Numbered from the stretch's first letter, positions 25,547-34,108 are shown. The stretch is DNA of 64,000 bases from Microbispora bryophytorum (GCF_006874465.1 NZ_VIRL01000006.1:186001-250000); one strand, 5' to 3'. Program-made: numbers and translations. The notes: generated by a model from the letters alone, not told the origin.

Positions 25547-26647
25547 GTGACGACTGGGGGATTTTCTTTGCTTGCGTTGCCGGACTTCCCATGGGATCGG
25601 CTCGTGCCCTATCAGGACCTGGCGCGGGCGCATCCCGGCGGGATGGTCGACCTGTCGGTCGGCACGCCGGTCGACCCGGTGCCCCCGGTCGCTCGCGAGG
25701 CGCTCGCCGCCGCCGCCGACAGCCCCGGCTATCCCCTGACGTACGGCACGCCGCGGCTGCGTGAGGCGGCCGCGGGCTGGCTGCGGCGGCGGCACGGAGT
25801 CACGGTCGACCCCGCCGACGTGCTGCCGACCATCGGCTCCAAGGAGCTGGTGGCCTGGCTGCCGACGCTGCTCGGCGTGCGGCCCGGCGAGCGCGTGGTC
25901 TTCCCCGAGCTCGCCTATCCCACGTACGACGTGGGGGCGAGGCTGGCCGGGGCCGAGCCCTACGCGACCGACGGGCTCCTCGCGCTGGGCCCCGAGCGGG
26001 TGCCCCTCGTCTGGGTGAACTCGCCGTCCAACCCCACCGGGCGCGTCCTGCCCGCCGAGCACCTGCGCAAGGTCGTCGCGTGGGCGCGCGAGCGCGGCGC
26101 GGTCGTCGCGTCCGACGAGTGCTACATCGAGCTGGGCTGGGAGGAGCACCCGGTCTCCGTCCTCCATCCGGACGTGTGCGAGGGCTCCCACGAGAACCTG
26201 CTCGCGGTCCACTCGCTGTCGAAGCGGTCGAACTTCGCCGGATACCGCGCCGGCTTCGTCGCCGGCGACCCCCGGCTCGTACGGCGGCTGCTGGAGGTGC
26301 GCAAGCACGCCGGCATGATGATGCCCGCCCCGGTCCAGGCCGCGACGGCGGCCGTGCTCGACGACGACGCCCACGCCGACGAGCAGCGGGAGCGGTACGC
26401 CCGGCGCAGGGCGGTGCTGCGGCCCGCGCTGGAGCGGGCCGGCTGGCGGGTCGAGCACTCGGCCGCCGGGCTCTACCTGTGGGCCACCGACGGCACCGGC
26501 TGCTGGGACCAGGTGCGTGCCCTGGCCGAGAGAGGCATCCTCGTCGCGCCGGGTGAGTTCTACGGCGGCGCCGGGCGCGGCCACGTCCGCATCGCCATCA
26601 CCGCCACGGACGAGCGCGTCGATGCGGCGGTGAGCCGCCTCCAGTAG
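25547..26647 (+). CDS. dapC: Succinyldiaminopimelate aminotransferase (class I/II PLP)
   Basis: A 366-residue fold-type I aminotransferase. The PLP lysine lies in AVHSLSKRSNFAGYRAGF, the substrate-carboxylate region in WVNSPSNPTGRV, and the cofactor Asp/Tyr in ASDECYIELGW. HSLSKRSNFAGYR is characteristic of the actinobacterial DapC group, which acts in the succinylase branch of lysine/meso-DAP biosynthesis. It sits 23 bp after fdxA, and dapE lies 1.5 kb downstream on the same strand. Start GTG 25547; a TTG at 25568 with GGGGGA upstream is an alternative giving a start nearer the conserved LPDFPWDRL. Confidence 0.92.
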   Translation: MTTGGFSLLALPDFPWDRLVPYQDLARAHPGGMVDLSVGTPVDPVPPVAREALAAAADSPGYPLTYGTPRLREAAAGWLRRRHGVTVDPADVLPTIGSKELVAWLPTLLGVRPGERVVFPELAYPTYDVGARLAGAEPYATDGLLALGPERVPLVWVNSPSNPTGRVLPAEHLRKVVAWARERGAVVASDECYIELGWEEHPVSVLHPDVCEGSHENLLAVHSLSKRSNFAGYRAGFVAGDPRLVRRLLEVRKHAGMMMPAPVQAATAAVLDDDAHADEQRERYARRRAVLRPALERAGWRVEHSAAGLYLWATDGTGCWDQVRALAERGILVAPGEFYGGAGRGHVRIAITATDERVDAAVSRLQ

Positions 26648-26658
26648 GATCGCCCGCC

Positions 26659-27291
26659 ATGACGACAGCGATCGTGATCGTGCTGGGCCTCGCCACGGTC
26701 GTCGTCGTGCTGGGCGCGATCGCCGCGGCCCGGCGCGCGCGTGCGCGTGAGCCGGTCCGCACGCCGCCCGCCGCTCCGGGGGAGTCGCCGGCGCGTGATC
26801 CCGAGGCCGATCCCGACTTCTTCGACCCGCGCACGATCAGGGTGGGGGACACCGTCTACGTGGAGGCCGCCCGCTACCGGGCCGTCGGCGCCCTGCACTG
26901 CACGATGCAGGGCGAGAAGTGGACGGAGTATCTGCTGGACGAGGGCGCCCGGCGCTACAACTGGCTGTCGGTCGAGGAACGGCCGGGCGAGGAGGGCGAG
27001 CCCCTTCACCTGGAGGTCCTGTTGTGGACCGACGTGCCGGCCCAGGGCATGGTGCCGGCCAGGCACATGCTGATCGTGGACGGGCTGGAGTTCTATCCAA
27101 TCGAGCGCGGCACGGCCGCATTCCGCTCCGAAGGGACCACCGGGCTGCCCGAGCGCGGCCTGCTCGACTTCGCCGACTATCGGGGTGACGGCCGCCTGCT
27201 GTCGTTCCAGCGCGTGCAGGGCGGGCAGTGGGAGGCCTCCTACGCGCGGCCGCTCACTCCGGGTTCCATTCGGGTGGATCGGCTTCCCTGA
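26659..27291 (+). CDS. DUF4178-type membrane-anchored protein
   Basis: A 210-residue protein with one N-terminal membrane segment (AIVIVLGLATVVVVLGAIAAA) and a cytoplasmic beta-rich domain of the DUF4178 type. Markers are IRVGDTVYVEAARYRAVGAL, the pair LDEGARRYNWLSVEE, and the end YRGDGRLLSFQRVQGGQWE. Function is not established; the domain often occurs with phage-shock-like or spermidine-synthase genes, none of which are here. It lies 11 bp after dapC and is probably co-transcribed. Confidence 0.8.
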   Translation: MTTAIVIVLGLATVVVVLGAIAAARRARAREPVRTPPAAPGESPARDPEADPDFFDPRTIRVGDTVYVEAARYRAVGALHCTMQGEKWTEYLLDEGARRYNWLSVEERPGEEGEPLHLEVLLWTDVPAQGMVPARHMLIVDGLEFYPIERGTAAFRSEGTTGLPERGLLDFADYRGDGRLLSFQRVQGGQWEASYARPLTPGSIRVDRLP

Positions 27292-27312
27292 TCACACGGG
27301 TAGGTTCTGCTT

Positions 27313-28113
27313 GTGGAACGGCGCCTTACCAAACCTGTCGTGACCGTCATGGTCATCGTCGTCCTGCTGGGCGCGGCCATTTTCTACGGCGCCTATCACC
27401 TGCTGAAGCGGACCCAGCCGTTCGCGCTGGGCGAACACTGCATGATCAAAACCTCTGACGGGACGCTTGACCTCGACATCGAGCAGGCCCAGATGGCCGC
27501 GACCATCGCCGCCGTCGCGGCGCGGCGCAAGCTGCCCGAGCGCGCCCTCCAGATCGCCTACGTCACGGCGATCCAGGAGTCCAAGCTGGCCAACCTGCCC
27601 TACGGCGACCGCGACTCGGTGGGCGTCTTCCAGCAGCGGCCCTCGCAGGGCTGGGGGACGGCCGAGCAGTTGCAGGACCCGGTCTACGCGGCGCGGAAGT
27701 TCTTCGCCGCCCTGGAGAAGGTCAAGCATTACCGGACCCTGCCGCTGCACGAGGCGGCCCAGGCCGTGCAGCGCTCCGCCGACGGCTCGGCCTACGCCGA
27801 GCACGAGTACAACGCCAAGATCCTTTCGGCGGCGTTCGCCGGGCGTGTGCCCCAGGCCGTGCACTGCTGGTACCCGCCGTCCGACAAGCCGGTCGAGCCG
27901 CAGACCGAGACCGCGCGCAAGCAGCTCGTGCGTGCCCTCGGCACGGACGACGCGCCCAAGCGCGGCTGGCTGGTCGCCGCCTGGTACGTCACCCACGCGC
28001 AGAAGTACGGCCTGCGCCAGGTGCGCTTCGAGGGCGTCACCTGGACGGCCGCCAGCGGCCACGACGGCTGGCGCAAGACCACCAAGCCCGTCGCCACCGT
28101 GCAGGTCGCGTGA
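27313..28113 (+). CDS. Membrane-anchored lysozyme-like/transglycosylase-related protein
   Basis: A 266-residue protein starting at GTG 27313 with an N-terminal membrane anchor (VVTVMVIVVLLGAAIFYGAY). The extracellular part contains AIQESKLANLPYGDRDSVGVFQQRPSQGWG (motifs QESKL and GVFQQRPSQGWG), which resembles goose-lysozyme/transglycosylase-type folds with a catalytic Glu in QESKL. This pattern occurs in a conserved group of actinomycete exported proteins of unproven activity. It could act on peptidoglycan, but this is inference. It lies between the lysine-pathway genes dapC and dapE. Confidence 0.72.
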   Translation: MERRLTKPVVTVMVIVVLLGAAIFYGAYHLLKRTQPFALGEHCMIKTSDGTLDLDIEQAQMAATIAAVAARRKLPERALQIAYVTAIQESKLANLPYGDRDSVGVFQQRPSQGWGTAEQLQDPVYAARKFFAALEKVKHYRTLPLHEAAQAVQRSADGSAYAEHEYNAKILSAAFAGRVPQAVHCWYPPSDKPVEPQTETARKQLVRALGTDDAPKRGWLVAAWYVTHAQKYGLRQVRFEGVTWTAASGHDGWRKTTKPVATVQVA

Positions 28114-28137
28114 ACCCGTGGATTAGGGTCGGATGGC

Positions 28138-29193
28138 ATGCGGCTTGACCTTGCCCAGGACGTGGGCGCGCTGACGGCGCAACTGGTGGACATCGAATCG
28201 GTGAGCGGCGCGGAGAAGGCGCTGGCCGACGCCGTCGAGGAGGCGCTCGATCCGCTGCCGCACCTGACGGTGCTGCGGGACGGCGACGCGGTGGTGGCGC
28301 GGACCGACCTCGGCCGGGCCGAGCGCGTGGTGATCGCCGGCCACATCGACACGGTCCCGGTGGCCGGCAACCTGCCCAGCAGGGTCGAGGACGGCGTGCT
28401 GTACGGCTGCGGGACGTCCGACATGAAGAGCGGCGTGGCCGTCCAGCTCAAGCTCTGCCTGCTGACCGAGCCTAACCGCGACCTGACCTTCGTCTTCTAC
28501 GACTGCGAGGAGATCGAGGCCGAGCGGAGCGGTTTGCTGCGGCTCACCCGCACCCATCCCGAATGGATCACGGGTGACTTCGCGGTCGTGATGGAGCCGA
28601 CCGACGGGCTGATCGAGGGCGGCTGCCAGGGCACGCTGCGCGCCGAGATCACGGTGAAGGGCGTGCGCGCGCACAGCGCCCGGTCGTGGGAGGGCGTCAA
28701 CGCCATCCACGGCATCGCGCCGGTCCTGGAGACCCTCGGCCGCTACGAGGCGCGGCGCCCGGTGGTGGACGGCCTCCGGTTCCGCGAGGGGCTCAACGCG
28801 GTGGGCGTACGCGGCGGGGTGGCCGGGAACGTGATCCCGGACGAGTGCGTCGTGACCGTGAACTACCGCTTCGCCCCCGACCGTACGCTGGAGGAGGCGT
28901 TCGCCCACGTCCAGGAGGTCTTCGACGGCTTCGACGTGCGGCTCACCGACGGAGTGCCGGGGGCGCGGCCGGGGCTGACCCACCCCGTCGCCGCGGCGTT
29001 CGCCGCCGCGATCGGCGGCACGCCCCGGGCCAAGCTCGGCTGGACCGACGTCGCGCGGTTCTCGGCCCTCGGGATGCCCGCGGTCAACTGCGGCCCGGGC
29101 AACCCCGACATCGCCCACACGGCGGGGGAGAACGTGAGCCTGGCCAAGATCGCCGGGAGCGAGCGCCGGATGACGGCCTGGCTGGCGGAATAG
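28138..29193 (+). CDS. dapE: Succinyl-diaminopimelate desuccinylase
   Basis: A 351-residue M20-family metallohydrolase that releases succinate from N-succinyl-LL-DAP in lysine and peptidoglycan precursor synthesis. Metal-ligand and catalytic motifs are present: AGHIDTVPVAGN, GCGTSDMKSGVA, YDCEEIEAERSG (catalytic Glu) and VMEPTDG, and the dimerisation domain contains RAHSARSWEGVNA. The C-terminal ligand is in PDIAHTAGENVS. ATG 28138 used. It is followed by a strong hairpin (29207-29252). With dapC it completes two steps of the succinylase branch in this window. Confidence 0.95.
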   Translation: MRLDLAQDVGALTAQLVDIESVSGAEKALADAVEEALDPLPHLTVLRDGDAVVARTDLGRAERVVIAGHIDTVPVAGNLPSRVEDGVLYGCGTSDMKSGVAVQLKLCLLTEPNRDLTFVFYDCEEIEAERSGLLRLTRTHPEWITGDFAVVMEPTDGLIEGGCQGTLRAEITVKGVRAHSARSWEGVNAIHGIAPVLETLGRYEARRPVVDGLRFREGLNAVGVRGGVAGNVIPDECVVTVNYRFAPDRTLEEAFAHVQEVFDGFDVRLTDGVPGARPGLTHPVAAAFAAAIGGTPRAKLGWTDVARFSALGMPAVNCGPGNPDIAHTAGENVSLAKIAGSERRMTAWLAE

Positions 29194-29206
29194 TCCCTAC
29201 ATAGAA

Positions 29207-29252
29207 GAAAGTGGCTTTCCTCGCCGGCCATTTGGCGGGGAAAGCCACTTTC
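29207..29252. terminator. Strong hairpin downstream of dapE
   Basis: GAAAGTGGCTTTCC (29207-29220) pairs perfectly with GGAAAGCCACTTTC (29239-29252), and the inner bases extend the stem with a G-U pair. It starts 13 bp after the dapE stop. No long U-run follows, which is common for actinobacterial terminators. Confidence 0.8.
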
Positions 29253-29416
29253 GTCCCGAGCAGCACCCTCGTTGCTTAGACGGAGCCTCGGCGACGACGG
29301 GTTCCGTACCTCCGAGGATCTTTTCAAGATTCTTCCGGGAGCGGCCTCGGCCGGTCCATCCCGGGCAGTGCGAGCGTGTTGCACCGTTCCCGATCCCTAC
29401 CGTTAGCGTGACCGTC

Positions 29417-30163
29417 ATGAACCACACCCGACCCGAACGCCGGCAGGGTCCGTCGCTGGTCCGCGGCGGACTCGTCCCCGAATCCACCCACGACCAGCGC
29501 CTGCTCGACCGTCGCGGCCCCACCGGCTGGCTGCACGAGGATCCCTGGCGAGTCCTGCGCATCCAGTCGGAGTTCGTCGAGGGCTTCGGCGCCCTCGCCG
29601 ACCTTCCTCCGGCGGTGACCGTCTTCGGCTCGGCCCGCACCGACCCCGACAGCCCCGACTACGAACTCGGGGTGAAGGTCGGTGCGGCGCTCGCCAAGGC
29701 GGGCTACGCGGTGATCACCGGCGGCGGCCCCGGGGTGATGGAGGCGGCGAACAAGGGCGCGCTCGAAGCCGGCGGAGTTTCGGTCGGCCTCGGTATCGAG
29801 CTGCCGCACGAACAGCGCCTCAACGACTACGTGGACCTCGGCGTCGAGTTCCGCTACTTCTTCGTCCGCAAGACGATGTTCGTCAAGTACGCCAGCGGGT
29901 TCCTGGCCCTGCCCGGCGGGTTCGGAACGCTCGACGAGCTGTTCGAGGCGCTGACCCTGGTGCAGACGCGGAAGGTCACCTCGTTCCCGGTGATCATGAT
30001 GGGTGTCTCGTTCTGGTCGCCGCTGATCGACTGGATCCGCGACACGCTGCTGGCCGGCGGGAAGATCTCGCCGCAGGACGTCGGGCTGGTCTCGCTCACC
30101 GACGACCCCGACGAGGCCGTGCGCCTCATCGTCGAGGCCGACCGGCGCTCCGCCACTCAGTAG
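29417..30163 (+). CDS. LOG-family (TIGR00730) Rossmann-fold protein
   Basis: A 248-residue LOG-family protein. The nucleotide-binding motif ITGGGPGVMEAANKGA and the catalytic motif LALPGGFGTLDELFEAL are both present. LOG proteins hydrolyse nucleoside 5'-monophosphates to free base and ribose 5-phosphate; some release cytokinins. The N-terminal about 65 residues extend beyond the core. ATG 29417 is used, with GTG 29408 possible. The upstream sequence TACCGTTAGC suggests a leaderless or short-leader transcript. A second LOG gene follows after 9 bp, an arrangement common beside dapE in actinobacteria. Confidence 0.88.
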   Translation: MNHTRPERRQGPSLVRGGLVPESTHDQRLLDRRGPTGWLHEDPWRVLRIQSEFVEGFGALADLPPAVTVFGSARTDPDSPDYELGVKVGAALAKAGYAVITGGGPGVMEAANKGALEAGGVSVGLGIELPHEQRLNDYVDLGVEFRYFFVRKTMFVKYASGFLALPGGFGTLDELFEALTLVQTRKVTSFPVIMMGVSFWSPLIDWIRDTLLAGGKISPQDVGLVSLTDDPDEAVRLIVEADRRSATQ

Positions 30164-30172
30164 GGTTGCCAC

Positions 30173-30751
30173 GTGTTCGTCTGTGTGTACTGCTCGTCCA
30201 GTCAGAAGATCGACCGTAAGTACATCGACCTCGCCCGGGAGGTGGGCGCCGGGCTGGCCCTGCGCGGCCACGGCCTCGTGAGCGGAGGCGCCATCGTCTC
30301 CTGCATGGGCGAGGTCGCCCGAGCCGTCCGCGACGGCGGCGGCCACACGGTCGGGGTGATCCCCCAGGCCCTCGTCGACATCGAGATCGCCGACACCGAC
30401 TCCGACGAGCTGATCGTCACCGCCGACATGCGCGAGCGCAAAGGAATCATGGACGCCAGGTCCGACGCGTTCCTCGTGCTTCCGGGCGGCATCGGCACCA
30501 TGGAGGAACTGTTCGAGATCTGGACCTCCCGGGTGCTGGGCATGCACGAGCGGCCGCTGGTCGTCCTCGACCCGTGGGGGCTGTACGGGCCGCTGCGCGA
30601 CCTGGTCGACGGCATGTACGAGCAGGGCTTCACGCGGCCCAACGTGTTCGACGCGATCTCCTGGGCGACCACGGTGGAGGAGGCGCTCGACCTGCTGGAG
30701 CAGCCCACGCACCTGCTCAGCCCCTCGGTCGGGGAGCTCGGCGAGGGCTAG
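30173..30751 (+). CDS. LOG-family (TIGR00730) nucleoside-monophosphate phosphoribohydrolase
   Basis: A 192-residue core-length LOG protein starting at GTG 30173. The motifs VCVYCSSS, LVSGGAIVSCMGEVA and VLPGGIGTMEELFEIW are the family signatures. It is the counterpart of Rv1205 of M. tuberculosis, which lies near dapE there too and has been linked to cytokinin production. Tandem with the preceding, longer LOG gene; the two are diverged, not recent duplicates. The substrate base cannot be predicted. Confidence 0.9.
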   Translation: MFVCVYCSSSQKIDRKYIDLAREVGAGLALRGHGLVSGGAIVSCMGEVARAVRDGGGHTVGVIPQALVDIEIADTDSDELIVTADMRERKGIMDARSDAFLVLPGGIGTMEELFEIWTSRVLGMHERPLVVLDPWGLYGPLRDLVDGMYEQGFTRPNVFDAISWATTVEEALDLLEQPTHLLSPSVGELGEG

Positions 30752-30758
30752 AAGGCCC

Positions 30759-31031
30759 TCAGGCCAGGCCGCGCCGGGTCAGGGCGGGGGGCCGGCGGCC
30801 CAGCAGGGCCTCGGTCATGTCGAGGGCCTGCCGCACGTCGTGGGATGTCCGGAAGACGCTCGCGCCCACCCAGGCGTAGGCCGCGGCGGCCGCGATCGCC
30901 TCGGTCTCCTCGCCCGGGAGCGTCACCACGACGGTGTGTCCGGCCCGGGCCAGCGCGGACGCCTCCGGCAGCGAGGCGGCCTCGATCCAGCCGGACTCGA
31001 TCTCGTCGCCGGGCCCGATCACGTGCGTCAT
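30759..31031 (-). CDS. Small protein resembling the C-terminal end of dihydropteroate synthase (remnant-like)
   Basis: A 90-residue protein from ATG 31031 (MTHVIGPGDE). The last 60 residues (AYAWVGASVFRTSHDVRQAL, then GRRPPALTRRGLA) resemble the last beta/alpha unit of DHPS, where an R-x-H motif binds the pterin/pABA pocket; here it reads FRTSHDV. The mycobacterial synteny supports this, because FolP2 (Rv1207) and GpgS lie here between the LOG gene and the DivIVA-like gene. The catalytic N-terminal barrel is missing, so it cannot be a synthase alone. It could be a decayed folP2 or a retained regulatory fragment. It is convergent with the LOG gene. Confidence 0.6.
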   Translation of the reverse strand: MTHVIGPGDEIESGWIEAASLPEASALARAGHTVVVTLPGEETEAIAAAAAYAWVGASVFRTSHDVRQALDMTEALLGRRPPALTRRGLA

Positions 31032-31074
31032 GCTTCCATGCTCGCACGGAGAAGAGTTGTGGCACGATTCGTAT

Positions 31075-31533
31075 GTGCTGGTCGTACTCGTCATCGCCGG
31101 ACTCGTTGTGATCGCCTGCGTGGTCATGGTCTCGCTTGGGCACGGCGGCGAGATGGCGGAGTTCCCCCCTGACGTCCCGCCGCTCGAACTGCCCGCGGCC
31201 GGCCAGATGGCCCCCGCCGACCTGATCGCGCTTCAGCTTCCGATCGGTCTCGTGGGTTACAGCACCCAGGCGGTGGACGAGACGCTGCACCGCGTCTCGG
31301 TCGCGCTCGGGGAGCGCGACACCCGCATCGCGGTGCTGGAGCAGCGCGTGAGCGAGTTATCGTACGCGCGGCTGCAGGCCCGCGAGGAGACGAAGCGGGC
31401 CGAAACCGCCGAACCGTCCGAAAAGGCGGAACCGAAGCAGGCTGAGGACGCCGGGCGTGAGCCGGAAGTGCCCACGGGGGCGGCCCGCGAGGGCCGGGAC
31501 GGCGACCTCGCCGACGCGGAAGAGGCATGGTGA
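31075..31533 (+). CDS. DivIVA-like membrane-anchored coiled-coil protein
   Basis: A 152-residue protein starting at GTG 31075. It has one N-terminal membrane segment (LVVLVIAGLVVIACVVMVSL). A short DivIVA-type motif follows (LQLPIGLVGYSTQAVDETLHRV, residues given as LPIGLVGYSTQAVDETL), then a coiled coil (ERDTRIAVLEQRVSELSYARL) and an acidic, repetitive tail. It corresponds to Rv1209, located just before tag in M. tuberculosis. A TTA leucine codon lies at 31357-31359. Probable role at the membrane in cell-envelope organisation, inferred only. Confidence 0.75.
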   Translation: MLVVLVIAGLVVIACVVMVSLGHGGEMAEFPPDVPPLELPAAGQMAPADLIALQLPIGLVGYSTQAVDETLHRVSVALGERDTRIAVLEQRVSELSYARLQAREETKRAETAEPSEKAEPKQAEDAGREPEVPTGAAREGRDGDLADAEEAW

Positions 31534-31540
31534 CGGTGCG

Positions 31541-32155
31541 ATGACCGGATACGACGGGCTGGTCCGCTGCGGCTGGGCGGGCACGACGCCCGACTACGTC
31601 GCCTACCACGACGAGGAGTGGGGCCGTCCGGTCCACGGCGACGATCTCGTCTTCGAGCGGGTCACCCTGGAGGCGTTCCAGTCCGGTCTGTCGTGGCTGA
31701 CGATCCTGCGCAAACGCGAGAACTTCCGGAAGGCGTTCGCCGGGTTCTCGATCCCGGCGGTGGCGGTCTTCGACGAAGGCGACGTGGAGCGGCTGCTCGG
31801 CGACGCGGGCATCGTACGCAACCGCGCCAAGATCGAGGCGACCGTCGCGAACGCCCGCGCCGCCCTTGAGACACCGGGCGGTCTGTCGGCGCTGGTGTGG
31901 AAGTACGCCGAGGAGCCCGGCAGGGTCCCGGCCACTCTCGCCGACATCCCGGCCCGCACCGCCGGTTCCACGGCGCTAGCCAAGGAGCTCAAGAAGCACG
32001 GCTTCCGCTTCGTCGGCCCCACCACGGCGTACGCCCTGATGCAGGCCATCGGCCTGGTCAACGACCACGTGGCCGACTGCCACGTCCGTGAGGCCGTCAC
32101 CGCGCAGGTCGCCGAAGCGCCTACCGGCCTTCGAAGCGGGGCCTCTCCTTGTTGA
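31541..32155 (+). CDS. tag: DNA-3-methyladenine glycosylase I
   Basis: A 204-residue TagA-type base-excision enzyme that removes 3-methyladenine. Motifs are RCGWAG near the N terminus, YHDEEWGRPV, LEAFQSGLSWLTILRKR, GIVRNRAKIEATVANA and the zinc-binding end VNDHVADCHVRE. ATG 31541 chosen (MTGYDGLVRCGWAG); the upstream frame overlaps the DivIVA-like gene. It is 7 bp downstream of that gene, the same order as Rv1209-Rv1210. Its 3' end overlaps the convergent enoyl-CoA hydratase gene by 35 bp. Confidence 0.94.
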   Translation: MTGYDGLVRCGWAGTTPDYVAYHDEEWGRPVHGDDLVFERVTLEAFQSGLSWLTILRKRENFRKAFAGFSIPAVAVFDEGDVERLLGDAGIVRNRAKIEATVANARAALETPGGLSALVWKYAEEPGRVPATLADIPARTAGSTALAKELKKHGFRFVGPTTAYALMQAIGLVNDHVADCHVREAVTAQVAEAPTGLRSGASPC

Positions 32156-32915
32156 GGAACGCCTTGGTCGCCGCCGCGTGGTCGGCGGTGGCCGCGCACT
32201 CGTCCTGAAGCTCCGCCTCCCGCTCCAGCGCCTCGGCGAGGGAGGACGCCGCCGCGTGGTCCAGCGCCGCCTTGGTCGCGGCGTACGCCCGGGTGGGCCC
32301 CTGCGCGAGCCGTACGGCGAGGTCGCGGGCGGCTGACGCCAGCCGGTCGGCCGGGACCACCTGCCCGACCAGGCCGAGCTCCAAGGCCCTGGTCGCGTTC
32401 ACGACGTCGCCGAGCAGCAGCATCTCCCGGGCGCGCGCGGGACCGACGAGCCGCTGGAGGGTCCACGACGCGCCGGAGTCGGGCGCGAGCCCGATCCCGG
32501 TGAAGGCCATGGAGAACTTCGCGGTTTCGGCGGCGACGCGGAAGTCGCACGCGAACGCCAGCGAGGCCCCCGCCCCCGCGGCCACCCCGTTCACGGCGGC
32601 CACGACGGGCTTGCCCATCGAGGCGACGGCCAGCACGACCGGGTTGTAGTGCTCGCGCACGGTGTTGGCCAGGCCGAGGCCCCGGTCGAGGTTGTCGGCG
32701 TGCTCGCGCAGGTCCTGTCCCGCGCAGAAGGCCCGGCCCGCGCCGGTCAGGAGCACGGCCCGCACCGACGCGTCGCCGGCGGCGCGTCGCACGGCCGTGA
32801 GCAGGGCGGTCTTCATCGCGACGGTCAGCGAGTTCATCGCGTCGGGGCGGTTCAGCGTGATCGTGGCGACGGCTTCGTCGACGTCATACGTCACGGTCAT
32901 CTCGGGCGGCTCCAT
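32121..32915 (-). CDS. Enoyl-CoA hydratase/isomerase family protein (PaaG-like)
   Basis: A 264-residue crotonase-fold protein. The oxyanion-hole segments are AFCAGQDLREH and NGVAAGAGASLAFACD; FTGIGLAPDSGASWTL provides an Asp at the position used by PaaG-type isomerases. The partner gene directly upstream is a PaaX-type regulator, which supports a role in phenylacetyl-CoA or similar aromatic acyl-CoA breakdown, although no other paa genes are present. ATG 32915 directly abuts the regulator's stop; an ATG at 32900 is possible. Confidence 0.88.
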   Translation of the reverse strand: MEPPEMTVTYDVDEAVATITLNRPDAMNSLTVAMKTALLTAVRRAAGDASVRAVLLTGAGRAFCAGQDLREHADNLDRGLGLANTVREHYNPVVLAVASMGKPVVAAVNGVAAGAGASLAFACDFRVAAETAKFSMAFTGIGLAPDSGASWTLQRLVGPARAREMLLLGDVVNATRALELGLVGQVVPADRLASAARDLAVRLAQGPTRAYAATKAALDHAAASSLAEALEREAELQDECAATADHAAATKAFLNKERPRFEGR

Positions 32916-33683
32916 TCAGGTCGTCAGATTGCGCTCGACAAACGCGGCGGCGGCGGGCAGCAGCCGGGCGGCCTCCTGCTCGAAGAAGGTGCGGGCCTTC
33001 TCCCCCGGCCAGCCCGGCGGCAGCAGCTCGGCGGGCAGCCCGGGGTCGCGGAACAGGAAGTTGCGCCAGCCGTGCACCAATCTGCTGCGGATCGCGAACA
33101 CCCGGTCGTCCGGGGCGTCCTCCGGCAGCGAGCCCACCAGGTCCGCGGCGCTGGCCAGCCAATCCTCATACGCGCTGCCGATGCCGTCCAGGTCCCACGC
33201 GCGCGCGAGCAGGTCCCGCGGGTCGCCCTCGTACGCGGCGTCGAACCGGTGGCCGGGGACCCGCAGCGCGTCGAGCTCGGGCGAGGGACGCGGGCCGATC
33301 CAGGTCGTCTCCGACAGCGGGGCGTACCCGAGGAAGGCGAGGTCGGCACGCAGCCGTTCGCGCCGTGCCCGGTCCCTGACCGGTTCGAGCACCAGGACGT
33401 GCCAGCGGCCGCTCCACGGCGCGGCGCCCCGCCGGTAGACGCGGACCGCCGTCTCGTCGAGTCTGCGCTCGCACTTCGGCGTGACCGCGTACCCGGGCCC
33501 CTGCGGTAGCCGTACGGGGTCGAGCCAGCCCTGCCTGACCATGCGCGATATCGCGGTCCTGACCGCCGGCGCCGCGATGTCGAGCGGCGAGAGCAGCCTC
33601 ACGAGCGCGGCCACCGAGGCACGGCTGCCACGAGTGCGAAGGTGGTCCCCAAAGAGGTCGAAAAGCGCGGCTCGGGCGTTCAC
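32916..33683 (-). CDS. PaaX-family transcriptional regulator
   Basis: A 255-residue PaaX-like regulator from GTG 33683. The N-terminal winged helix (LVRLLSPLDIAAPAVRTAIS, then RMVRQGWLDPVRLPQGPGY) is the DNA-binding part. The central domain contains WSGRWHVLVLEPVRDRARRER and LRADLAFLGYAPLS, and the C-terminal domain LVHGWRNFLFRDPGLP, all typical of PaaX. PaaX represses phenylacetate catabolism and is released by phenylacetyl-CoA. It forms an operon with the enoyl-CoA hydratase gene downstream and probably controls it. Confidence 0.9.
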   Translation of the reverse strand: MNARAALFDLFGDHLRTRGSRASVAALVRLLSPLDIAAPAVRTAISRMVRQGWLDPVRLPQGPGYAVTPKCERRLDETAVRVYRRGAAPWSGRWHVLVLEPVRDRARRERLRADLAFLGYAPLSETTWIGPRPSPELDALRVPGHRFDAAYEGDPRDLLARAWDLDGIGSAYEDWLASAADLVGSLPEDAPDDRVFAIRSRLVHGWRNFLFRDPGLPAELLPPGWPGEKARTFFEQEAARLLPAAAAFVERNLTT

Positions 33684-33863
33684 CCCACCCAGTGTGGGGT
33701 CACGTCCGGTCCGCCCACAACGCGTGCCCCGTCGCATTGATCCACTGACCGGAGCCGGGCCGTTACCTTTTTGAGCTCGGAGGCGGGATAATAGAACATC
33801 ACAGAAACGTGAATACGCCGGTTACCCTCTGGGGCGGCCGACAACGCGGGAAGGGATACACGC

Positions 33864-34031
33864 ATGGCGGCGATGAAGCCACGGACCGGTGACGGTCCGC
33901 TGGAGGTCACCAAGGAAGGACGGGGCATCGTCATGCGGGTCCCTCTCGAAGGTGGCGGCCGACTCGTCGTGGAGCTGTCCGCGGACGAGGCCGGCGCCCT
34001 CGGTGACGCGCTCAAGAAGGTGGTCGGCTGA
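33864..34031 (+). CDS. DUF3117 small protein
   Basis: A 55-residue protein starting at ATG 33864: MAAMKPRTGDGPLEVTKEGR, then IVMRVPLEGGGRLVVELS and DEAGALGDALKKVVG. This is the DUF3117 family, highly conserved in actinobacteria at this length (Rv1211 in M. tuberculosis, next to tag). GGGAAGGGA lies upstream as ribosome-binding site. The upstream 180 bp are AT-richer than the surroundings (GGGATAATAGAAC). Function unknown; conservation suggests a housekeeping role. Confidence 0.93.
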   Translation: MAAMKPRTGDGPLEVTKEGRGIVMRVPLEGGGRLVVELSADEAGALGDALKKVVG

Positions 34032-34108
34032 TCCGTCGGCCGACCTGTTCGATTCACGGCCCTGGCGGCGGGAGATCCCGCCCCGGGGCCGCCCTGTTGG
34101 AGGTGGAC

